Of a stretch of 64,000 nucleotides of DNA, positions 9,197 through 17,948 are shown piece by piece. The stretch's first letter is position 1. Each line of letters begins with the position of its first letter. Under the pieces are notes generated by a model. That model made no database searches, had not been told where the DNA came from, and saw only the letters and a list, made by a program, of their open reading frames with translations. This DNA comes from Mesorhizobium norvegicum (GTDB lineage Bacteria; Pseudomonadota; Alphaproteobacteria; Rhizobiales; Rhizobiaceae). A program made the translations under genes and the position numbers. The stretch covers positions 77,148 to 141,147 of the forward strand of contig NZ_SMYZ01000039.1 in assembly GCF_004919685.1 (NCBI RefSeq). Reading direction: 5' to 3'.

Positions 9197-12100
9197 AGAA
9201 TTATCTCTGTTGGAGCCCAACGGGTGTCACGGCGGTCGTTAACACCGAGGCCGAAGCAGTGTCGCCCGCGATATTCCGCGCTGTACACAGCGACTGTACA
9301 TTGCAGGTTTCGCCCCCCATGGGAACGGCGTTCCAGGACCTCGCCCCAAGCCATTTCACCGGGATGTCTCAAGAGGATCTGCTGCGTGAATTCCTTCGAC
9401 CAGAGGTCAACTATTCGAGACTTGCCGTATATGGTCGTAGTGGATCGGGAAAGTCCCACCTGATCCACTGGTTGAAACTGAACATTCCGAAATCAGAAGA
9501 CCGCCTCGTCTTGGTGATCCCAAAGGCCGGCACCAGCCTGCGTTCGATAATTGAGATGATCATCGAGCAACTCGTACCCGACAGGCAGATCAGCTTTCGG
9601 GAGGTGCTTGAAAGAACTGGCGATGCCACCGCGACACGTGCGGGCCAAAAGGAAAGGCTTTTAAACGAGATCGCGTACGCAATTGGTGAAAAGGTCCCCT
9701 TGCCCGGTTCACCCGACCTCGATCTAGAACGGGAGCTTATCAAGGTGCTTCCGTATCTCTTTCAGGATGTTTATTTTCGCCAGAAGCATTTCTTGCGGGA
9801 TGGAAATGTCATTTCTGAGTTGGTCGATCACGTCTTCGCCGCGCCGACCGCATACCGTCCCGCCGACGAACGGCGTCGGTTCACGTCTGACGATCTTCCG
9901 GTCGATCCACGAGACTTTGGCCAGGCCGCCAAACTTGCTCAGCAAGCCCTTCACTACCTCTACGGAGTGCCCGAAGCCCTACAGATGGCTGTGACTATCA
10001 TCAATGACTGCCTCAATTCGGCAATCATGCGGACTCTCAGTTTCTCTGGCGACCGCCTAATAGGACTTATGGCCGATCTGCGCCGGCAACTCTTCAGCGA
10101 GGGCCGCGAACTAATCCTCCTGATCGAGGATTTTGCAAGGCTCCAAGGTCTCGATCGTGCGCTGCTACAGGCGATGATCGAACAGGGGGATTCCGAAAAC
10201 AGACTTTGCAGGCTTCGGTGGGCGATTGCGGTAACGACGGGCTTTTTCGAACAAGTAGTCGAGACCGTGTATACGCGAATGAGCTTCTTGGTCGATATGG
10301 ACAAATCCGTTGGCCGGCAGGCGTCCGGTCGGATGGATCGTTCCTCTCTTGCGGCGTTCGCGGGCCCGTATCTCAACGCCGTTCGCCTTGGTTTGGGGCG
10401 CCTAGAGGAATGGGACTCGGTTGGATCGGCGAGCCCGCTTCCAAACGCCTGCGAGGAGTGCTCATTTATGTCGTCCTGCCACGATGCCTTTGGCGCGACG
10501 ACGATGGGCCATGGCCTCTATCCCTTCACATCCACAGCGTTGTGGAACATGACTGAGCGAGCCGATGAGCGGATGCAGGAAGCTTTCAATCCGCGCGCCC
10601 TGCAAACCAATGTGCTGGTTAAAGTGCTCGACAATCATGGCCCATCCCTTGCAAGCGGGCACTTCCCACCCAGCGCGCTGTTGGACGAACTGGGGGGTTT
10701 TCAACATCTTTCGGCGACGACCCGAGATTCGCTCCGGAGGCGGATGCCCGGCGAAGAAGGGCGTCTTGGCGCCTTGTTGGAGCTTTGGGACGGATCAGGA
10801 GCGATTTTGAATCTTCCGCCAGATATTCTGGATGCCTTCAGCGCTCCTGAGATCCCTGATGCGGCAGAGAGAGAAGAGCAGAAAGAGACTGCGGACGAGC
10901 CCGGACCTCTGAGGGACCAACCGGCGCCAGACATGCGCACACGAGACGAGCGTGAGCTCGAAGCGTGGGCAACCGGAGACACGCTGAAAAACGCTGCTGA
11001 CAAGTTGCGACCGCTATTGTTCGACGCAATCGCCGACTCTATCGATTGGGATGGGCTTGGGTTAGAGCGCAGCACCTTCTGTGGCGCCGACAGCCCTCGC
11101 CCATTCCGACGGCGGTCGGTCGTTTTCACGCGCCAAAGTACAGCGGCGATAAACTCCCTGGTCTCGGTCGAAATTCCGGGCGCGAATGCAAGCGCGGCCG
11201 AATTCGACCGCACAGCGCTAGCACTGCAGGGCCTGCTGCGAGCCCAGAGAGATGGCACTTGGGATTTTCAAGGCGGATCGCAGGCACTCGCGGCCTTCCT
11301 TCAATGTCTGTCGGCTTGGCGCGATGATGTCATTGGCCAAATCCGTAATTTGACTGCTGCTACGGCCGATTGGTCTCATGCGATGGCCGCAGCAGAACTG
11401 CTGGCAGTCGCTGCGGCATTGAACGGCAAAATCAAGGCGGACGCCGAGTTGACGTCGGACGTCGCTGCACTCTTCACGGCCGAGTGGCCGGAGGAAATTC
11501 AGGCCGTGAGTGATGATTTGCGACGAGTCTATGGCACTCTTTACACTGGCCGCAACGGGCTCATTGACGTTCTGCGGGCCTTTTGTTCCGGGAGCAAGGG
11601 TGGCGAAGTAGGCACTCTTGTGGATCCCGCTGTTCCTATCGCAGCTCTCAAGCGGGTGCGGGCTGAGGGATGGCGCCTCACGCTCAAGCCGCCCTCGGAC
11701 ATAAACTTCGACCTCCTTCGCAAGGCGGCAGATCTCTACCGGAAGACTGCAGCGGCGCTGGAACCGGCGGCAAACGTCGAGCGAGCCGACCGATTGTCAT
11801 GGCTCAGCGAGATGGAGGCCGCCTTTGGGCCGGAAGCAAAGAAGCTAACGATTGTGACGACACTCGCAGATGTTAGGACGAGCTTAGTTGCCACGGGTTT
11901 GGCCGGTCGATCGGCAGGCAAGTTGGAAGAGACCCTCGGGCGGTTCGACGGCGTGCAGTTCGATGATGCTGTGTCGGCTTCGCGTATACTGCGGGACGCT
12001 CCGGACGCAGTAGGAATGATTTGCGCGTTTGCCCGCGGGCGGCGTGGTGCTGTCATTGCGGCCAGAGAACTGGTCGCAGCGACGCAGGCGTTTCTGGATC

Positions 12101-12243
12101 AATCCGAAACCATCCTGCGGGAGCAGGCGGACCAACAATCAGCCCAAGAGCAGGCCGTGGCGACGGACATTCAGAGGATCGAGACGTCCCTAGATGTGAT
12201 CAGCAACCAACTGCGCATGTTCGAGGTCGAGCATGCTACTTGA
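9193..12243 (+). CDS. dpdH: DpdH, large P-loop ATPase
   Basis: A 1,016-residue protein with a Walker A motif GRSGSGKS at about residues 80-87 and a Walker B-like ELILLIEDFARL at about 306-317, so it is probably an AAA/STAND-like ATPase. A small cysteine cluster, CEECSFMSSC (about 419-428), could bind metal. The C-terminal third is Ala/Glu-rich and probably helical, ending in a likely coiled coil. DpdH is a component of the dpd restriction module, but its biochemical role is not established. The GTG start overlaps dpdG, and the gene overlaps dpdI by 11 nt, so all are likely co-translated. Confidence 0.85.
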   Translation: MKNYLCWSPTGVTAVVNTEAEAVSPAIFRAVHSDCTLQVSPPMGTAFQDLAPSHFTGMSQEDLLREFLRPEVNYSRLAVYGRSGSGKSHLIHWLKLNIPKSEDRLVLVIPKAGTSLRSIIEMIIEQLVPDRQISFREVLERTGDATATRAGQKERLLNEIAYAIGEKVPLPGSPDLDLERELIKVLPYLFQDVYFRQKHFLRDGNVISELVDHVFAAPTAYRPADERRRFTSDDLPVDPRDFGQAAKLAQQALHYLYGVPEALQMAVTIINDCLNSAIMRTLSFSGDRLIGLMADLRRQLFSEGRELILLIEDFARLQGLDRALLQAMIEQGDSENRLCRLRWAIAVTTGFFEQVVETVYTRMSFLVDMDKSVGRQASGRMDRSSLAAFAGPYLNAVRLGLGRLEEWDSVGSASPLPNACEECSFMSSCHDAFGATTMGHGLYPFTSTALWNMTERADERMQEAFNPRALQTNVLVKVLDNHGPSLASGHFPPSALLDELGGFQHLSATTRDSLRRRMPGEEGRLGALLELWDGSGAILNLPPDILDAFSAPEIPDAAEREEQKETADEPGPLRDQPAPDMRTRDERELEAWATGDTLKNAADKLRPLLFDAIADSIDWDGLGLERSTFCGADSPRPFRRRSVVFTRQSTAAINSLVSVEIPGANASAAEFDRTALALQGLLRAQRDGTWDFQGGSQALAAFLQCLSAWRDDVIGQIRNLTAATADWSHAMAAAELLAVAAALNGKIKADAELTSDVAALFTAEWPEEIQAVSDDLRRVYGTLYTGRNGLIDVLRAFCSGSKGGEVGTLVDPAVPIAALKRVRAEGWRLTLKPPSDINFDLLRKAADLYRKTAAALEPAANVERADRLSWLSEMEAAFGPEAKKLTIVTTLADVRTSLVATGLAGRSAGKLEETLGRFDGVQFDDAVSASRILRDAPDAVGMICAFARGRRGAVIAARELVAATQAFLDQSETILREQADQQSAQEQAVATDIQRIETSLDVISNQLRMFEVEHAT

Positions 12244-12958
12244 TCGCGCTCTTGCTCTAAAAGCTGCGTTGGCCGAGCACCAAGATTTGAAAGCGGCAAG
12301 CAATCAAGCGCAGGTTTTCGCGACCCGCGCTGCGCAGTTGTCAGCCCCTGCGACGGCGCTATCGAATGCGTGTGCATCCTGGGCGGGTCTCAAAGCCCAG
12401 AACGTCGCTGTCCATGCGCATCTCCCTCTACCGGGCCTCCGACGTCGCGCAGAGGAACTCCTGGCGACCTTCCGCGCTGATCGGGCCGCATTGCGCAATG
12501 CGGACGAGAGTATTCGGTTTGAGTTCCTGCCCGCCGTGAAGAAGGTGGCTGAGGAGATCGACCGCCTGGCGCTCTCTGCTTGGACGGAGACCGTCGATGA
12601 ACAAGCGGATCTTCCAAGCGAAGATGTCCTTCGCGCACTTGAAGCGATCCCTAACTATCACAGCCACGTCCAGCGCATTCGAGCCGTGGCCGAGCGTGTG
12701 AACACCCTGCGCAGTCGCATTCCGGATCCAGAGCATGTCGCCAGCAAACTCGCGGAGTTGACGGCCGCACGCTCAGCAAAAGACGCTGAACTCGGAACCA
12801 TGACGGGCGACGGTCTGCCTGCGAAAGTGCTTCGCTTTCTGCGCGCCGCCGGACAACAAGGGGCGGCCCTCTCCGACTTCACTGAGGAGGTGGCAACCTG
12901 GCTTGAGGACCGCAAGCTGAGCGATGCCTTCCGTATCGTATCCAAAAGGACCACCTGA
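12233..12958 (+). CDS. dpdI: DpdI, small helical dpd protein
   Basis: A 241-residue, Ala/Leu/Arg-rich protein predicted by eye to be almost all helix, with no catalytic motif. Its start lies inside the dpdH 3' end, and dpdJ begins 2 nt after its stop. Size, helical character and position between the ATPase and the big DEAD/DEAH helicase fit DpdI of described dpd clusters. The function is unknown; a scaffold between DpdH and DpdJ is a guess based on the overlap and coiled-coil look. Confidence 0.7.
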   Translation: MLLDRALALKAALAEHQDLKAASNQAQVFATRAAQLSAPATALSNACASWAGLKAQNVAVHAHLPLPGLRRRAEELLATFRADRAALRNADESIRFEFLPAVKKVAEEIDRLALSAWTETVDEQADLPSEDVLRALEAIPNYHSHVQRIRAVAERVNTLRSRIPDPEHVASKLAELTAARSAKDAELGTMTGDGLPAKVLRFLRAAGQQGAALSDFTEEVATWLEDRKLSDAFRIVSKRTT

Positions 12959-12960
12959 GC

Positions 12961-15900
12961 ATGGAGGACGAAATCCTTGAGGCGTTCGAGAGCTTAGAGC
13001 TTCGCTCGCTTCGTTGGGGATTCGCAGACGGGTCGTTCTCGGAAACCGAAGCGCTCGAGATCATAACCAATACGCTTCAGACGCAAGCCGATCCTGAGGT
13101 AACGCTTGATGCCCTGGTGCGCGGCCGGTTGTTGGTCGAGGTCTGGGCGCCCGGGGACCAACGGCGCTTAAGGTCGCGCTTTGCAGAAACGGTCCGCCTC
13201 CTCAGCCGCCTGCGCCAAATTTTTCCGAACACGCCGTGGACCAGTGCGCCCCGGCTTGTGTCCGACTTTCGCGTCGACATCCGACGCCGCAGTTATCCAA
13301 GCCGCGACTTGCCTGCAAGCAGAGTCTTTTTGCGGATCGCCGGCAACACGGCTACGCCTCTTCGAACGCAGATCTGGGAAGCTCTTAGCGGAGCAGACTT
13401 GTTGCTGGCTGATTTTCAAGAGGAAGCGGCGGCGCGCCTGTTGCATAGTTCCGGAGATCTCGGCCTGATTGTTACAGCCGGCACCGGGTCTGGCAAAACA
13501 ATGGCCTTCTACCTTCCTGCCCTCACGCGAATCGCTGAATTGGTGCGGGTCAATGAGAACTGGACCAAAGCTCTAGCAGTTTATCCGCGCACCGAACTAC
13601 TTAAGGACCAATTTGCCGAGACGTACCGGATGGCTCGACGGCTTGATGGTGTCCAGGTCGCGCCGAGACGTCCGATCAGGATCGGCGCCTATTTTAGTTC
13701 CACACCCGGCTATCCAGATCCGGCCGACGTGAAGAGCCGGGGCTGGACGCGCCGTGGTGGGTCTTTCGTTTGCCCATGGCTGCCATGCACGGTCTGTGGG
13801 GGAGATCTGATCTGGGCCGAAGCCGATCTTGCGGCCCGGCGCGAACGGTTGACGTGCGTGAACCCACGGTGCGCCAGCGAGATCGATGAAAACAAAATAG
13901 TGCTCACCCGGCAGCGGTTGCGACGAGAACCGCCCGATCTCCTTTTCACGACTACGGAGATGTTGAACCAGCGGCTATCTGACCTGGATGCCCGTCGGAT
14001 GTTCGGCGTCGGTCAACCCAGCGACCGACGGCCGTTGTTTGCTCTGTTGGATGAAGTCCACACTTACACTGGAACGGCCGGAGCCCAGGCGGCTCTCACA
14101 CTTAGGCGATGGCGCCATGCCGTCAACGCGCCCGTCACCTTCGTAGGCCTCTCAGCGACGCTGCGCCAGGCGACGCAGTTTTTCGCCGATCTCGTTGGTC
14201 TTGATCCAAGTCTCGTGGAGGAGGCTTCGCCAACGGCCTTCGTTAAGGAAGGGGCTGAATACCAAGTATTGCTGCGCAGCGATCCGGCGTCGCGAAGTTC
14301 CGTACTCTCCACCTCGATCCAGTCGGCCATGCTCCTGTCACGTATGCTAGACCCGCTTGAGAACGGCCGGTCAGGCGGCCGCTTCGGCAGCCGCCTGTTT
14401 GCGTTCACAGACAACCTCGACGTGATCAACCGATTGTTTGACAATCTCCGGGACGCCGAAGGTCTGGATATATTCGGTAGACCGCGGGGGGGCACGCAAC
14501 CCTTAGCGGCGCTAAGGCGGCCCTTACCGGGTGAGGCGGACTTCGCACGACGGGAGTTAGATGGGCAAAACTGGCGGGTAAGCGAGGACATCGGTCGGAG
14601 GCTGGATCAACCGTTGCTGGTGGGTCGAACGACGTCCGAAGATGCAGGCGTGCTCGGAAATGCCGATGTTGTGGTGGCCACGGCGTCTTTGGAGGTCGGG
14701 TACAATGATGCGCGAGTGGGCGCAGTGCTACAACATAAGGCGCCGAAGGACGCGGCGTCCTACCTCCAGCGCCGCGGTCGCGCGGGGCGAACTAGAGGTA
14801 TGCGCCCATTAACCGTCACGGTGCTGAGCGATTACGGACGGGATCGGGTCGCGTTTCAAGCCTACGAACATCTTTTTGATCCCGTCCTTCCCGCCCAACC
14901 ACTGCCCGTTCAGAACGAATATGTGCTGCGCATGCAGGCAACCTATGCGCTATTCGATTGGATAGCGGATCAGGCCGGTCAACAGGGACGCGGCTGGGCA
15001 TGGGATGTCCTGAGCCGGCCGCAGGGTGACAGAGCGAGCGCAGGCGATGCCTTGCGCGAAGTCGCCAAACAAAAACTTCTCGACCTCAGTCGTGGCGAGC
15101 CCACGGCAATCGCTAGCCTAACGCAACACCTTCGCCGCGCTCTGAAGATTGACCAACCCACGGTCGAGACTCTCCTATGGCAGCCGCCCCGATCACTGCT
15201 ACTAGACGCCATCCCTACTCTGTCCCGGCGGCTCCATCGAAACTGGCGTCTCGCACACCCGCCGCGCGACGGGATGCTCGATCTCCATACGGAGTGGCAT
15301 CCGCTGCCCGATTTCGTGGCCCGCAACCTATTTAGCGATCTTAACCTCCCAGAAGTCACAGTCGTACTTCCCCCGGCCACGGTACAGTTAGACGAAAAGC
15401 AGCGGGGGATGCCCATTGCCGCTGCCCTCGCCCAGTTGGCGCCGGGCCGCGTGACCCGCCGCTTCGCTGTTGAACGGGGCGGGCTCCACCATTGGTCGCC
15501 ACTTGATCCTGACATCGACGACCAGGCTCTTTTAATCAGTCATTATGCGGAACTCTCCGAGTATATCGGGGACTTTGTGACCCAGGAGGGGGCGTTTCAC
15601 GTGTACCGTCCGTGGCGGGTTCGGCTGCAAGCGCCAGCCCGGCATATAGCGGGGCCGACATCCAACGGTTCGTTTGTTTGGCGTTCTGAATTTGTGCCGC
15701 AGGGCGACCCACTCTCCATCGACCTAAGCCCGCGCAGTCCTTGGCGGAGGCACGTTTCCAAAATCTCTTTCTACCTGCACCGACACCGGAGCAATATCGG
15801 CGTTCGTCGCTTTGCCCCGGGCGGTGAAGCCATCCTGCGCAGACAGAGCGGCGACCGACGCATTAGGTATCGCTTTGTCGACGACGAGGGCGCGCCCGCG

Positions 15901-17430
15901 GCGATCGGTTTTGAAATTGAGGTCGACGCGCTCAGCCTTCAGCTGAACCTTGATCTGGTTCTGCAAAGGGCGGCCTTAACACTACCGACGGACACACTCG
16001 CCGGTTGCCGGTCCGCCTATTTCCGGCACCTGATCCTGCATGACCCGGAAATGCCCAGCGACGTGGACCCGTTTCAGCGCGAATGGCTGCATCAAGTCCT
16101 GCTTTCTGCTGCACTTGTGGACTCGGTAGATCAGAACGTCGGCCTCTCCGCTGCTGCGGTATCCATCTTGGACCAACCTAACGCGGTGGACCGCCTGCGC
16201 TTGGCTATGGCCGTTATCTTCCAGAATCAGGCCGTCAGTGATCTTGACGGCGAAGATGGCGGCCCGGACGACGCTCCCCCTACCCATGCCGACGGCCACC
16301 TCAGCGGCCAAGAACAGGCGTTGACCGACGTCATGAGCCGAGACGAGGTCCTGCAGTGCCTTCGAACTCTCTCCGAGCAGGCGAGCGAACCCGAGCCCCG
16401 CGCCTTTCGGGCTTGGATGGTCGACACGGTGATCGCGACGCTGACGGAAGCTGTCCTCCAAGCGTGCGCCGCTATGGCGCCGCGACACATTTCCGCGGAC
16501 TCGCTTGTGGCGGACACCGAACATGCTACGTCGCCGACGATCTGGGTCAGTGAAACTACGCTAGGTGGCGCGGGTGTGCTCCAGGCCATAGCAGAGCGAG
16601 CCGCTGAAGAGCCGCGGCTGCTTGCTCGAGCAATGGAAGGGGCACTAGCCCCGACCGACCTCGAAGTCGCCGCGAATGGCCTCGAAGCCTTCGTGGAACT
16701 GGTGCACACCGATCGAGACGTGCGTGCAGCGGTCGCCCTGCTTCGTAGTGCTTCCGGCCACGCCGAGAGGGAAGGATTGCGCGCCCGCCTCTACCAGTTG
16801 CTCGCTACGCGCGGGCTTGACGTTGGCCATGCCCTCAGTGTTTCGCTGAATGCACGACTTCTGACGCCCATGAATGGACCGGAACTTGATGGCTTACTAC
16901 ATGACCTGTTGGCACGCTGGAGGGATCTTGAGACGCGGATCGGCGTCGCGGTGGGCGTTCGCGAGATTGCCCATGTCTTTGGCGTGGATCCGAATGTCCG
17001 GGCGCGGTTGCGCATTGTGGTCGGGTCTGCCCACGAATTGGATCACGCCGAGGCAGCGCAACTTCTCGCAAACGTGCTCTGGCCACGCGGTGTAGAGACC
17101 AGCCAACGGGCGCTTCAGTCCTACAGTCCATACGCCGCGCGACGACACGCTGACCCCCGACTTGCGCGAGCCCTCCTTGAACGATCCGGGCGGCGAGTAT
17201 CCCTGGTCGATGTGGAATGGCAAGCCCGTCTCGGAGAGGCGCTAGCTGAGGAAGGGTCGGCGGAACTGTTCGCACCGGCGGCGGCCGCCGCTGCTTTCCG
17301 GTCCGCACTCCTGGAGGTACTTTTGGACCCTGTCGACGTCGGGTTTCTGCAATTTTTCCCCCGGGTGGAACGTGTCGAAAGCCATCCCGCCGGATGGGTC
17401 GCCACCCTGATCGTGCAGGAGCAGGTATGA
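12961..17430 (+). CDS. dpdJ: DpdJ, 1,489-residue DEAD/DEAH-box helicase
   Basis: The largest gene of the dpd operon. Motif I is AGTGSGKT (173-180), motif II DEVH (364-367), motif III LSATLR (near 398), and motif VI QRRGRAGR (603-610), so this is a superfamily 2 helicase of the type with an inserted zinc region. That insert is seen as C271, C276, C279 and C299, C304. More than 850 residues follow the helicase core, with no motif I can name. In the dpd system it belongs to the restriction part that acts on DNA lacking the modification. dpdK starts inside its stop codon region (ATGA). Confidence 0.9.
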   Translation: MEDEILEAFESLELRSLRWGFADGSFSETEALEIITNTLQTQADPEVTLDALVRGRLLVEVWAPGDQRRLRSRFAETVRLLSRLRQIFPNTPWTSAPRLVSDFRVDIRRRSYPSRDLPASRVFLRIAGNTATPLRTQIWEALSGADLLLADFQEEAAARLLHSSGDLGLIVTAGTGSGKTMAFYLPALTRIAELVRVNENWTKALAVYPRTELLKDQFAETYRMARRLDGVQVAPRRPIRIGAYFSSTPGYPDPADVKSRGWTRRGGSFVCPWLPCTVCGGDLIWAEADLAARRERLTCVNPRCASEIDENKIVLTRQRLRREPPDLLFTTTEMLNQRLSDLDARRMFGVGQPSDRRPLFALLDEVHTYTGTAGAQAALTLRRWRHAVNAPVTFVGLSATLRQATQFFADLVGLDPSLVEEASPTAFVKEGAEYQVLLRSDPASRSSVLSTSIQSAMLLSRMLDPLENGRSGGRFGSRLFAFTDNLDVINRLFDNLRDAEGLDIFGRPRGGTQPLAALRRPLPGEADFARRELDGQNWRVSEDIGRRLDQPLLVGRTTSEDAGVLGNADVVVATASLEVGYNDARVGAVLQHKAPKDAASYLQRRGRAGRTRGMRPLTVTVLSDYGRDRVAFQAYEHLFDPVLPAQPLPVQNEYVLRMQATYALFDWIADQAGQQGRGWAWDVLSRPQGDRASAGDALREVAKQKLLDLSRGEPTAIASLTQHLRRALKIDQPTVETLLWQPPRSLLLDAIPTLSRRLHRNWRLAHPPRDGMLDLHTEWHPLPDFVARNLFSDLNLPEVTVVLPPATVQLDEKQRGMPIAAALAQLAPGRVTRRFAVERGGLHHWSPLDPDIDDQALLISHYAELSEYIGDFVTQEGAFHVYRPWRVRLQAPARHIAGPTSNGSFVWRSEFVPQGDPLSIDLSPRSPWRRHVSKISFYLHRHRSNIGVRRFAPGGEAILRRQSGDRRIRYRFVDDEGAPAAIGFEIEVDALSLQLNLDLVLQRAALTLPTDTLAGCRSAYFRHLILHDPEMPSDVDPFQREWLHQVLLSAALVDSVDQNVGLSAAAVSILDQPNAVDRLRLAMAVIFQNQAVSDLDGEDGGPDDAPPTHADGHLSGQEQALTDVMSRDEVLQCLRTLSEQASEPEPRAFRAWMVDTVIATLTEAVLQACAAMAPRHISADSLVADTEHATSPTIWVSETTLGGAGVLQAIAERAAEEPRLLARAMEGALAPTDLEVAANGLEAFVELVHTDRDVRAAVALLRSASGHAEREGLRARLYQLLATRGLDVGHALSVSLNARLLTPMNGPELDGLLHDLLARWRDLETRIGVAVGVREIAHVFGVDPNVRARLRIVVGSAHELDHAEAAQLLANVLWPRGVETSQRALQSYSPYAARRHADPRLARALLERSGRRVSLVDVEWQARLGEALAEEGSAELFAPAAAAAAFRSALLEVLLDPVDVGFLQFFPRVERVESHPAGWVATLIVQEQV

Positions 17431-17948
17431 CCGCTTCAAGGGATCTCACGGGCCCAGGTCAGACGCGGGCTATCCGAGACCTTCTCCAGTCTCTGTTCGC
17501 CATCGAATTGTTGTCCCCTAGCCGCAGACTTTGGCTCGGTTTCGGCTGGATCACAGACATCGATATCCTCGACAATGAAGCTCGACAATTCTCCGCGCTG
17601 CAGCCGGATTGGCCCGCTGCTGCCATTCGCTTGTCGGCTGTGATCGAGGCGCTGGCCAACAAAGGCTGCGAGGTGATCGTACTCACCCGGGATCATCCGC
17701 ATAACGTGAGCTTTGTGGACAAGATGCGAGCGCTAGGGAGCGCCAATGGCGGTGCTGTGCGGGTTCTCGTCACGCCCGATTTTCACGAGAAGGGCATACT
17801 GGGCGATGGCTATGTCTTGTCTGGCTCCATGAATCTCACATGGAGCGGCATCACCGTAAACGACGAGCATGTTCTGCTTCGGCGGGATCCCGCCGCAGTG
17901 GCCGAGCGGCGGATCCAGCTTGAGGAGAAGTGGGGGCACGGCCGATGA
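17427..17948 (+). CDS. dpdK: DpdK, phospholipase D-like nuclease domain protein
   Basis: A 173-residue protein with one HKD motif near the C-terminus: HEKGILGDGYVLSGSMN, reading HxK-x4-D followed by GSxN. Single-HKD PLD proteins often dimerise to build one active site and can be nucleases. In dpd loci DpdK is the likely DNA-cutting subunit, although that activity is inferred from the fold. The chosen ATG overlaps the dpdJ stop by 4 nt; the longer open frame upstream lies inside dpdJ and is unlikely to be used. The gene overlaps the next one by 4 nt as well. Confidence 0.88.
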   Translation: MTASRDLTGPGQTRAIRDLLQSLFAIELLSPSRRLWLGFGWITDIDILDNEARQFSALQPDWPAAAIRLSAVIEALANKGCEVIVLTRDHPHNVSFVDKMRALGSANGGAVRVLVTPDFHEKGILGDGYVLSGSMNLTWSGITVNDEHVLLRRDPAAVAERRIQLEEKWGHGR

